Made by a program: the position numbers and the translations under genes
Notes under the pieces: model-generated
Seen by the model: only the letters and a program-made list of their open reading frames with translations
Told to the model about the DNA's origin: nothing
Database searches by the model: none
From: Camillea tinctor
Lineage: Eukaryota > Ascomycota > Sordariomycetes > Xylariales > Xylariaceae
Assembly: GCA_022578605.1 (NCBI GenBank)
Contig: MU394060.1
Span: forward strand, 372,001-436,000
Reading direction: 5' to 3'
DNA: 64,000 nucleotides
Shown here: in pieces, positions 37,517 through 48,200 of the stretch
How positions within the stretch are numbered: position 1 is the first letter of the stretch
How the letters are laid out: each line of letters starts with the position of its first letter

Positions 37517-38684
37517 ATGAGACTCGATAGCGGAGTCCTCGCCCTGCTCGGCGCAACGGCGCTACCGGGTGCTGCCGCTTGGGGAAGTGAGTCTATAGCA
37601 GTTCATCCTACCCACCTCCCTACATCTACACCAACACCCACTCCTCCCCCTACCCCTTAATTTGCGTCACGTGCTTACCTTACCTCCTTTCGTTGAAAAA
37701 AGGTCTGGGCCACATCACCGTCGCCTACATCGCGAGCAACTTCGTCAAGCCGGAGACGACGGCGTACTTCCAGGGGCTGCTGCGCAACGACACGGAGCAC
37801 TACCTCGCCGGCGTCGCCACCTGGGCCGACTCTATCCGGTACACTAAGTGGGGGCGCTTCAGCCGGAACTTCCACTTCATCGACGCCAAGGACACGCCGC
37901 CGACGGCGTGCGGCGTCGACTTTGCGCGCGACTGCAAGGAGGACGGGTGCGTCGTGAGCTCGCTGCAGAACTACACGTCGCAGCTGCTACCGACGTCGGT
38001 TGGCAGCGAGGGTGATCTGCCCGCCTGGCGCCGCGCCCAGGCCGCCAAGTTCGTCATCCACTTCGTCGGCGACGTGCACCAGCCGCTGCACGCCGAGAAC
38101 GTGGCCCAGGGCGGCAACGGCATCCACGTCCTGTGGGACGGCGCCGAGCTCAACCTCCACCACGTCTGGGACTCGAGCATCGCCGAGAAGATGCTCGGCG
38201 CCGGCCGCCGCGTCAAGCCCTACCCCACCGCCTTCGCCTGGGCCGCCAACCTGACTGCCCAGATCCGCGACGGCAAGTACGCGGGCCCCCGCGACTCCTG
38301 GACCAAGGGCATGGATCTCGACGATGTGGTCGCTACGGCGATGGTCTGGGCCGGCGAGTCGAACGCGTATATCTGCTCACATGGTAAGTGATGCCCATTC
38401 CGTCCCATCCCCTCTCCCCCTTTTCTTCTCTAGGAGGCGAGGAGAAGAGGTAGGTAAGAGGCTTTTATGGTAGCATTAAGGTTAACATGCACCCCCCTTT
38501 TTTAACAGTCCTCCCCGAAGGCCCCGAAGCTATTGTCAGCCAGGAGCTCGCGGGCGAGTATTACGAGAAGGCGGCGCCCGTCATCGAGCTCCAGGTGGCC
38601 AAGGCCGGATACCGGTTGGCGGCGTGGCTGGACCTCATCGTAGACCGGATATCGGGGGCCAATGGGCTCAGTGATGAGCTGTGA
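37517..38684 (+). CDS. S1/P1-type zinc-dependent nuclease, secreted
   Basis: Extracellular single-strand nuclease/3'-nucleotidase using three zinc ions. Exons 37517-37586, 37703-38383, 38509-38684 give 308 aa. The signal peptide (residues 1-21) is cut before Trp, so the mature protein starts WGSLGHITVAYIA; the N-terminal Trp is itself a zinc ligand in P1 nuclease. Numbered from that Trp, ligands H6, D45 (TWAD) and H60 (NFHFID) fall exactly at the P1 positions. The next set is shifted by six: H122, D126 and H132 in HFVGDVHQPLH, and H155 and D159 in HHVWDSS. Paired Cys and NYT/NLT glycosylation sites are present. All catalytic ligands are kept, so the enzyme should be active. The first intron falls two codons after the cut site. 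Confidence 0.95.
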
Positions 38685-39852
38685 GGTATTCACTTCTGTA
38701 GTTGCGGCTCCCTAGAGGAACGGATGGCTTAAGATTTTTTTTTTGGCAGGATCTCCCACATCTTGCTGTTGGTCCACGGCGAGCGTGGAGGCTTGGATGC
38801 CTAAGCGAGTGTGAATCCTGCTTGGCCCTCCCCTCGGCATGATAAGTAGGTAGGTAGGACTAGATCTAGATCGTCGTTGCGTCGCAGAGAAGATCATAGG
38901 ACTCGGGCTGTCCTGCGTAGCGACCCGGCCCATCGCCGCGTTGCATAGACGAGCCGCTGTAGGTGGCAACGATGCAATAAATCCTTTGATATCCCCTCGT
39001 ATTGGTAGAAGCTGCATTACAAATGAGACAAAGTCTGGCATAACATACATACATCTCATCTCATCTCATCTACCTTTAGAGCTCGCACAACGTGAATGAA
39101 ATCAATTAGATAGGATCAAAAACCGCCTCATACGCTTCAGACTCGAAACGTGGCGCTTGAGGAGAAGGGCGGTTGCCAAAGCGCGAACCGCGAGAGCAGA
39201 TTTGGGGGTTCATTGCCCATAGTGTAACTCGACCTTGCCTTGTCAGCCAGTAGGAAGGCGAAATAGGGAATACGAGTTAGGATGGTTATCGGGCGGTTGT
39301 CGGCGGGACATTGGATATTAGGACTAATAGGAGGGCAATCAAAATTCAGACAAAAGATATGAGACCATGGAGTCGGCGCTTATTAGCCCACTGGTGTCTC
39401 CATAATGCAAAAGCGAGAGGGAAGAAAGTGTCGATATCGGCTCGAATATCCCAAGGAGACGACGTACTCTACTCCGGACGACAGATATTAGCAGAGCAGA
39501 TCCAGACTCATCTTTCTCCCGTATTTGAAATCATGAATGATGAGATGAGGTCTATTCGGCCGGCCCAGTTTCAAAATTTTCCGAGAGAAGAGATAGGCTC
39601 CGGCTGCCACCTCTATCACATTTCCATATGTTCATCAAGGTAAGATGTGGAATTGAATAATGAAGCACGTGATGAGCTCTTTTTTTTGTGTGTATGTATT
39701 GAGTGCGTGATGGCGGTGATAAGCAGGGGACGAGTTTTGCTTTCTCTGCGCAGACTGTGAAGTTTCACCATCGCATTTCTGGGACTTGCTTCAAACTCGG
39801 AGGGGCCCCGGGTCTCACAACCACCGTCCTAGACATAAGTTGCTCACTTGCC
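38685..39852. other. intergenic spacer downstream of the nuclease gene
   Basis: Begins with the nuclease 3' UTR and carries a CATCT repeat near 39053-39070. A 110-codon frame at 39311-39643 starts with TTG and has no recognisable motif, so it is not called. No other gene seen. Confidence 0.5.
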
Positions 39853-40797
39853 TTATTCTATGAAAGAGCCGATGCTCACCAATAAACGATGTGTATATGT
39901 CATCCGTTCTAACACACACCTGGCGATAAGAAAAAAGGTATTATTCATGATTAAAGAATTGCCGATGTTTGGTATTTTTTTCTCAAATGGAGGTCCTAGC
40001 TGATGAGCTAGAACATTCATATATCGTTGCACGGCTGGCGTTTCCCATTGCAACATCCCAGGGATGCTAAATAGCAAAGCGTGATTACATTATATGAATT
40101 ACCTACCTAGTCAAAGTGATCGGAGTCCTTCCTGCTTGTTCTAGTGTATATGAAAATTCGCCGAGAAGATAGGCAGGTATAGAAACCGGATGTTTAAAAG
40201 TTGAAATACTGAGTAGATGATGAGCATCGAGGCCTCGAAACGCCCTCTGAACTTGGCAAGATGCAATATATAGAATTAAAACTTGAGCTTCATCCCATCT
40301 CGCGGCATTATTGTCAGTGAGCGCCATGATAGATTGTATGATCAGGCACATCATGTTCGTCACGATGCGCTGCGCATCACTGTAAATTTGGGTGCGGGAT
40401 CCTCGTGGTAACGACAGAGCAGCAGCAAGTATCAGCAGCAAGCGGTAGGGCCTTGTGCGGAGGGAGTCCGCACCCAGCTCGTTGGTTTCAAGCTAGAATA
40501 CACAGTGGCTAAAGTTAAGCGAAGCGGGCCTTGTTTTTTTTTTTTCCTTCTCAATTAGTAGTAGCAAGGGTAAGATGTGTGTAATGGGGTAAGTCAGAAC
40601 ATATGCGCATACGGTTCGGTTGAGATTGCCGAAGCGTAGGATAGAAAACCAAGAGCTGACCATTTCATATCAGGGACATAACGCCGCAGCCACCGAAAGC
40701 AAAAGAACCTATCTACGGCTACGGCAATAATAAGCCTTTCAGGAAGTAGAGGGGCAAGTAAGCTATGAAAAATTAAGAATCCCCCTTGAATCCTCAC
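39853..40797 (-). pseudogene. coding-like remnants of an unidentified gene
   Basis: Three minus-strand segments look more like globular protein than chance. Segment A (40797-40594) contains RLIIAVAVDRFF and RRYVPDMKWSALGFLSYA. Segment B (about 40492-40107) contains GADSLRTRPYRLLLILAAAL, SDAQRIVTNMMCLIIQSIMA, RWDEAQVLILYIASCQVQ and SYTLEQAGRTPITL. Segment C (40066-39853) contains IPGMLQWETPAVQRYMNVLA. B and C join in phase across a possible 40-nt intron (40106-40067, GTAGGT donor, TAG acceptor), which is short. A and B do not join in frame by any splice pair I could find. No start or family is recognised. It may be a decayed gene or a multi-intron gene that I cannot resolve. Confidence 0.3.
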
Positions 40798-43475
40798 TAT
40801 TCAGAATCAGACAAGAAAGAGGAAGAAAAAGTACATACTAATGCTGTTTCTATAGACTAGTTAATAAGAAGAATGATTATAGGGTAGCAGTGGTAGTAAC
40901 AGTGAATAGACCACATATAAGTAACAATGCCCAACTCGGATAGGTAAATGACAAAAATTGATTTAAAAAAAAAGTCACTTGGCAAGGGCAACAATAGTGT
41001 TTATTTCCGGAGTCAAGGCCGTCTAGATTAATTGTATAGAGTTAAAAAAAAAAAGGAGATCTTAAGAGGATTATAGTATTCTTGAATTACGATGGTAGGG
41101 AAAAAGGTTTAGTAATAAGCAATGCCTATTATGGAAGTGTATCGATTGACACACAATGGCGCAATAGTTAAGCTAAGTCAAAGGAAGAAAGAAAAGAGGG
41201 TGGTGGTGGTTTTCGGGTACCTTGCATACCAAATTGTTTCCTTACCCACGTCTCACCGGCACTAGTCCCGCTAGATCGACGCCATCTTAAACGAGTTATC
41301 AGTTTTGAAGTCTTTAGGTATCACAATTCTCACATGTATGTAAGTTATGTGTATCAATATGTAGGTAGATACTTAGGTCGCACGGGTTCATCCCCCCTCC
41401 CCCTTGACCAAAACATTGTTATCATAGCACCGCTGTTCCCTTTTACAGATAGGTTCTAAGTTTCTATTTACCCCCCTTTTCCTCCGACATCTTTTAAGCT
41501 TGTTTACCATACCCACTGCGGACCCAAGGAAGTCAAGACAACCGAGATCTAAATGTTTGGACAGGAGGCGATTGGTGGTCGATCAAATCTTCGGATGACA
41601 GAGCATAATGTTTCTGTTTTTGTGAATTACGACGCTCAATATAGGAATACTGGGGAAGATGCGCAGCTCTCTCGACATGTCTGATGAAGAGTTCCGTGCC
41701 ATTTCGGATATAAGCCAAGACGGTATATAAAATAGCTAGCTAGATCATATAGGTTGGTAGATCAACGAGTTGCGATGCCAATTTTGTTTGCATCGAACAC
41801 CGCAATTAGCAACGAGGGAAAGGTTTGTAACCGGCAAGCAGGACATCCCCAAGATCAGCATAGTGTTGATGGGACAATCAATCATAGATCATCAATGATC
41901 GGTGGGCATGCGTGGGAATGCCAAGTTTTTCGGGCTGGCCATAGAGATTCGATTCGTATTCGAGCGGGTATAGGGTAGTAGAATGTGGTATTGAATCTTG
42001 ATACTGATAGAACTAATTAGGCTCTGGGGTCCGCGCTTAATACACCAGAAACGCAAAGCCAAGACAAAAGGCCAAGACAACGTCAAGACGTTTTACCTCA
42101 AAACCAGCCTGGGGTCGAAACTCGCTCTGCCTGATGTGCAGAAGCAAGGAAGCGTTCATTGGCCAACGACTAAGAGAACCCCGGCTTTTTAGTGGAACTT
42201 GCGACATGTTCAGCCGCAAGCGCAGTTGGTCCGATAGAAATCCGAACCAATCCTTGTTCAATGTTACCCCCAAAAAGGTAAAAGTAGGGTCCCCCTTTCT
42301 TATACTTCCTGCGGCTACTACCCCTCCATACAGAATTGATTTCCATCCATCGACTAAAAACCTTCCAACTTATACATTTACAATTACGCGAAGAGAGGCT
42401 CGTGCTTCTTTTTTTTTGTCACTCTTTTTTTTCACTCACCTACACCTAGGATCTTGCATCTTACATCTTACATGCATTTCACACCTAGTCAGTAGTATAG
42501 ATACATACCAGCCCAAAACTTACCAGACTAGACTTACAACCTGGAAAAACCCCCTCGATGAGAAATTCAATTAACCTCGCCTCACCTAACCTACCTATGG
42601 ACCAGGTACCCCATGTCCAACTAACCTTAACTTGAGATATGCCAAACACGATGCCAAGGGATCTACACACGCCGAGCCTAGTGGTTTTGCATATGCACAG
42701 GCATATCAAGGTCGAACCTGGGTGTTCCTCCTATGACGTTCAACCAGTCGCCAAGTGACTGGTTTCCACGATGGGTTATTTCCCGATCCTTTTCTTTCTT
42801 TCATGTCTCTAAGGCTTGGGTATCTCAGCACCGCCTTCTACGCCTGACTTGACCTGACCTGACCTGATCTGAGCTTGAATACCTAAGTAAAATGTAAGTC
42901 ATGATAGTTGTAAGAATGGCTAGATTGGTTAGTTAACCTACTTGTCTCTCTCACAAAACTCATCTTCGTAACAATATTACCTATATCTCTCATTCAAATT
43001 AAGCTTATGCCTACCTAGAGGCCTCGCGATAGGAAAACAGCTTGGTTGGTCCCATAATCCACTTAAACGAGATCTGAAAAAAAGTTCACCTCAATTAGGT
43101 ACTTGGATCTTAATGTCAACCAACCCCAACTTTCTGGACGACATGGATCGTTTAAGCTTCGCCTACCATGACCACTCTGATGCAACAAGGGTAACGGTAG
43201 CCCGAGTTAGAGCCTCTTCTTCCCGTTCCCCTTGCCTCCACACTACTCAGGGGTCCCCATGCAGGTCCCGTCATGGTCCCAACGTCGTCTTTTCTTTACC
43301 ATCCTCGTCCACGTTTTGGGACTGTGGATACAGTCTCCTGTCCATAGCTGTGACCAGGGGGACATGATGTAGTGGCCGTTGCGGAACACTTACATCCTCC
43401 CCTTTCTCACGCACAATTCGTCCGAGCAGCCACCGCACCTGGTCCGTCAAGTTTATATAAGGGAAAATAAATGTC
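40798..43475. other. gene-free spacer
   Basis: AT-leaning DNA with short ORFs of no recognisable character, a CCTGA repeat near 42852-42868 and C-rich blocks near 41390. The last few hundred bases probably belong to the promoter of the secreted-protein gene at 43781. Confidence 0.5.
43454..43460 (+). promoter_or_regulatory. possible TATA box (TATATAA)
   Basis: TATATAA lies 321 bp before the ATG at 43781, with a pyrimidine-rich leader between them. It suits a strongly expressed secreted protein; the transcript start is not known. Confidence 0.4.
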
Positions 43476-43780
43476 TTGGCTTCCGGCTTTTATCTCCCCT
43501 CGTCTCCTCTCTTCTCCAAGCTCATCTTCTCTTATATCGGATTCTCCATCGAGTTTCTATCATTCCTTTCTTCTTTTCTAGAATGCGCTGGTAGTGTGTT
43601 TTCATTCATTCGTTCTCTTCTTGACCTTTTCACTTCGTCGTCTGTGACCATTCCTTTTATAAACATAATATTCGAAAACGGTCTGGAACCAGTTTTGGAA
43701 CCCATCAATCGCCAGTTCGATCCTCTTCTCGAAGACAGAGCCTATCACTACTCTACCGAATCCCAGTATTCTCAGTAATC

Positions 43781-45209
43781 ATGTTGACCAAGGACATTCT
43801 TGTCGGGCTCATCAGCCTCGCAGTCGTCGCCGACGCCTCTGCGATTCACCGGCCTTTCGACCACATAATGAACAGGCGCGCGGCTAGGGCGCTGGAGACC
43901 AGGCAGTTTGGTGGTGGTCAAGGTTTTGGCGGTGGTCAGGGTTTTGGCGGTGGCTTCGGTGGCCAGAACGGCCAGAACGGTCAGAATGGTCAGAATGGTC
44001 AGAACGGCCAGAATGGTCAGAATGGCCAAAACGGCCAGAACGGCGGTAAGTCGACGACAACGTAATCATTTGAGCTTCTAGTCTAACATATCTTGATAAG
44101 GCAACCAAGGCAACAACAACAACCAGGGCCAGCAGAACAACCAGAACAACAACAACAATAACAACAACAACCAGAACAACAACAATAACAATAACAACAA
44201 CGCCCAGGCCTCGTTGACGTTGGATGCTAATGCTGTTCAAACTGGTTCTCAATCTGATGGTAACCCCGATGCGGCCGACGGTGAAGCTGCCTCGAAGACG
44301 TAAGTAAATAAAGGGGCAGGTTTAATATTAGAAGAGGAGCTCAGACTAATCCAAACATAGTGACAATGCCAACTTCATCAACTTCTGTAGCGGTAAGACG
44401 TTGACAAACGGTCTCCAACAGAAGGGTGGCTCTTGCAACGGTATTGGTAAGTAACATATCTACTGGTAGTGTAGCTTCGGCCAGTGGCTGACATCAAACA
44501 GTTATGGGTAACATTCCCTCAACCAACAACATGGTCTCGAGTGTTGTCGTCAACCCTAAGCACAACGACGACATCCAGGCGAACCAGGACTTCGACATCC
44601 AGGTCCAGGTCGACAACTTCGCCCCTGGTACCTTCACCAACGCCGACAACACGTACTACTCTGCTCCCCAGGACCTTGACGGCTCTGGCAACATTATCGG
44701 TCACACCCACGTCACTGTCCAGGATATGGGTAACTCGCTCGATCCTCAGCAGCCTCTGGATGCCACTCAGTTTGCCTTCTTCAAGGGTATCAACGATGCC
44801 GGGAATGGCCAGGGTCTCCTTTCTGCTACCGTGACTGGTGGTCTGCCCGCGGGTAACTACCGTGTTTGCACCATGTTCGCTGCGGCAAATCACCAGCCTG
44901 TTATCATGCCTGTCGCGCAACGTGGTGCTCAGGATGATTGCCAGAAATTCACTGGTTAGTTTTTAACCACATGTTCAAGTACCCAATGTTCTTGCTAATT
45001 AGAGTATAGTTGGTGGCGGTAACGGCAACAACAATGGAGGCAACAACAACAACAATAACAACAACAACAATGGTGGCAACAACGGCAACAATGGAAACAA
45101 TGGTGGCAACAGGGGCAATGGCGGTGGCAACAGTAACAATAACTTCAATAAAGGTGGCTTCGGCAACTTTGCTAACGCGGGCAAACAGACTAAGAAGCCT
45201 GGATTCTGA
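43781..45209 (+). CDS. secreted Asn/Gly-rich protein with a conserved fungal extracellular domain
   Basis: Exons 43781-44045, 44101-44299, 44361-44446, 44502-44954, 45010-45209 give 400 aa in phase; introns are 47-61 nt. A signal peptide covers about residues 1-22 (hydrophobic core, ADASA). Then come GFGGGQ repeats, nine exact QNG units, a poly-Asn/Gln stretch, a globular domain (about residues 125-335: SLTLDANAVQTGS, NFINFCSGKTLTNGL, GHTHVTVQDMG, FAFFKGINDAGNG, GLPAGNYRVCTM, NHQPVIMPVAQRGAQDDCQ) and a second Asn/Gly tail. The domain is one I recall from many ascomycete and basidiomycete secreted proteins of unknown function, sometimes mislabelled ribosomal protein S17. Four Cys remain in the domain. 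The repeats suggest a wall or matrix protein. Function is not established. Confidence 0.82.
43964..44044 (+). repeat. nine tandem 9-bp units coding Gln-Asn-Gly
   Basis: CAG AAY GGY repeated nine times without interruption. Third positions vary (C/T) between units, so the protein repeat is better kept than the DNA repeat. Confidence 0.92.
44108..44200 (+). repeat. AAC/AAT-rich tract coding poly-Asn with Gln
   Basis: Mostly AAC and AAT codons broken by CAG. A second similar tract lies at about 45021-45150 in the last exon. Confidence 0.88.
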
Positions 45210-48200
45210 ATCAGGCGATGATGACAAACCCTCTGCGGTTAATGGTACGAGACCTTCCTCCGGCGCTCTAGACGGGCGCGGCGCGCTTGTAGATCGATCT
45301 ACTCGCGGCGGCCGAACGAATCCACGAGATCCCCGAATCTCAGTAGGTTATCTTGAAGGGTCAATCCGCTAACAAAGTCTCTAGAAACAAATTCGCTGAA
45401 TGAATCAGCAACCAAAAATCGATCGATTTGATACCATCTGCTCGACGGCGGTACTCCGGGGGGACCAGTTTTACAATTTCTGACTGACCAGTCTCAATCC
45501 CGGGTCTGCCCAGTAGCAGCATATGATTGAAGAAACTGTAGAGACGACATTGTATAAATATGGCATTCCCGGAGATACCCCGTTAAGAGTTTGGTCGGCG
45601 CTTGGTTTCTGTTTTATTTCCTACTACTTCCCGAATTTTGTGGCTATCCATTGTTTGTCGTCGTCGGGGACGTTGCCTGCTAGTCGCTTTTCATTGTTGT
45701 ACTTATTGTTGAAGTTATATTTATTGTTACTGTTGGATTACTAGAGGGAGGGAACTCCGGATATCTTCGGGGCGCTGGACGAAACTATATTTAATGATTT
45801 TTGGCACTTAGAAAAGGCCCCCTCCATGTGTACATTTTCTTGGTGTAAGAGGTGGTTTTATTCAACGGGTGCTACGTTTATGAAGCCCTATTTTCCTTAA
45901 CGTCAGTCGTGATTTGGAGTGGGCTTGTCTACTTTAGAAAACGCACAGAAGAGAACGAAATGAGACAAGACACATTCCAGTTGCATTAAGATTATTCCTT
46001 CCTCTGACTATTCGTGACCTACGCGTGATACCATTATAACCTATGTAACTAGACAAACTACGAGGTTCCCCAGCTGAACTCAGCTTGACGGACTTCCGAA
46101 TTAGACAGAAGAAAATAACATGTCCCAGATATCTAACAGGTCAATAACTCTGAACTTACAAAAAAGACCCAAGACACATCTAAACCCACATAACTGATAA
46201 CTGAGATCTCATCTAACCTACATCCATTGCCAACCCATCATTTTAAATGACCTGCCCTATAAGGGAAACTGTTCATAGCTTTCTACTTCGCCCCAGACAG
46301 ATCGACTGTTTGCGAGCCCAATTTCTTCCTCTTTCACTTTGTTCTATGGTGTATTCCTTTTCCCGGGATTTAGCCTTGCCGGTATCCGCCCAAACGCCAT
46401 GGAAAAGGAAACAATGTGAGACGGGGCGAGACACCCAGTGATCTACCCCTTCGTCTCGGACCCCTGCTCTGAGCCTCCACATCTAAGGCTCTTGGTTTTT
46501 TATTCCTAGATTTTGCGATACTTATGCAAACAACTACCCAGATCCACCTATGCGGCTCCTACTTCTTTCGGGGGAGGCGTGATATGAAATGCGGGTGCGG
46601 ATGCGGGTTGGTCTGTTTACTACTACCTATCTGCTGCATTAATCGGGATGAGGACGGGTCGAGAGCGCCGAGTGAAATGGACCGTGCGTGATGTCGTGAT
46701 AATGAAGGGGAGAGTGAGCGAAGGCTATACAAGGCGTACCGGTATCTTACCCAAAGGACTTGGAAATTACATCAACACCCTACCTGATGGTAAACCACCC
46801 TTACCTGCGCAGAAGTTCCGTACCGGGCTAAGCACCGCATTCACGGATGAGGCAGGGGGGGAGGGGGAGCCTTAATCATGACAATCTTATGAGCCAAGGG
46901 ATTAAATCAGGGCAAAGAAAATAAATACTTAGATAGCACCCTCCCTCCGACCCCTTCGCCAAGTGGAATAGCTTGGCTCGCCGAAAGTCATTCCAGCTGG
47001 CCTTGGTGCAGAGCCCACGGTTCGAGAAACGTTTCGATCGGGGCCTTGGCTGGCGTAAAACAAAAAGCCATACGCCCACACTTTTAAAAAAAGAATACGT
47101 TGCTATTGCTTGGGTTCGAAATTGGCGAACATGTCTGGTGAAAAAAGGGTGTGACAAAAAAAGGAGAGAAAGGGAAAAGGCCCCCTAGTCTCGTATCCTA
47201 TATCCTCTCACAGCATACCAGCTAAAAAAGCCAAACCAAACACTACCCGCCCCGCAGCACGAGAATATGAGATGTAGTTTCAGAGAGCTCAGCTGTATGC
47301 TATTTATTATTTTCAATATCGATATAGCCACAACAGTCCCCGATTAGGGATGAAAACCGTGTCATTAGGTACGTTGGAAAGAGGCAGGTAGACACGAACT
47401 GCCTATTACACACGCTTTGCGGAGACAAGATAACCTTTTGCGAGGAAGCAAACGTCCCAGATAAATGAGTCATATGTTGAAGCCACCTAGGGACTTTGAG
47501 AGAAGCAGAGATGTGGAGGCTGATAAGCTTCATTCCCTAAATTGCTTCATCGTGATGGACCTTGGTGGTCTATCGATGGGGCTCTCTGAAAGGGGTCAAG
47601 GGAAAAGGGGAAGGACGGCAACCTGGAGGAGAGGGGGACATCGCCATATTTTCCCCTCTTGAGAACTCTCTCTCATGATGGTTACACTATCTATGGTAGA
47701 GAGTACTAGAACCGTTGACTCGAATCATGGGAACCCGGACTCTTCGAGCAGCCCAAACTTTAGCGCTTGGCAATCGAGTACGCATGCTAGACGAGGGGAG
47801 TGAGCTCTTGGTCATGAAATTGAATTGGGCCTCAAGCTTCTAAGCCCGTGATATATCACCGCTATCGCTAGGGCTAGAGTCAAAAGCTATCCTACCTCAG
47901 TGAATCTCATATTGTGTCGTCTTCCCATGTTCTAACAATGCTTTCTGCCTTCTCCTTCAACCAGTACTTATACTCCTTGTTGTTGAACTGCTAGGAACGG
48001 GATCCTAAAATCTCCATAGCGAGTATACCTAGGCTATGCCTTCCATAAGTGGATATATCAAGAAAAAAGATACCCAGGCCTAGCTTTTGCTATCTGGATG
48101 CAGAGCAAGCTCGTAACTTCGCTTCCTTTAAGTGCGAGTTACATGGAGATGTGGTTAAAATTTGGTATTACAGAAGACGCATCTGCATATATCTTCTAAC

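Noticed and set aside
39311..39643. 110-codon ORF downstream of the nuclease gene
   Set aside because: It begins with TTG, has no recognisable motif, and its only support is length.
42690..42720. GGTTCGACC-like B-box on the minus strand
   Set aside because: The flanking bases do not form a T-stem and no A-box or acceptor stem is present at tRNA spacing.
43964..44044. Regular short repeats that could suggest a CRISPR-like array
   Set aside because: Units are directly adjacent 9-bp codon repeats with no spacers, inside a eukaryotic coding exon.
43772..44252. Minus-strand ORFs rich in Leu/Val/Thr repeats opposite the secreted protein gene (also 44949-45227)
   Set aside because: They are mirror images of the QNG and Asn repeats; the plus strand has a signal peptide, phased introns and a conserved domain.
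46648..47188. Short plus- and minus-strand ORFs in the 45-50 kb spacer
   Set aside because: Highly charged, no motif, no introns that extend them into anything recognisable.
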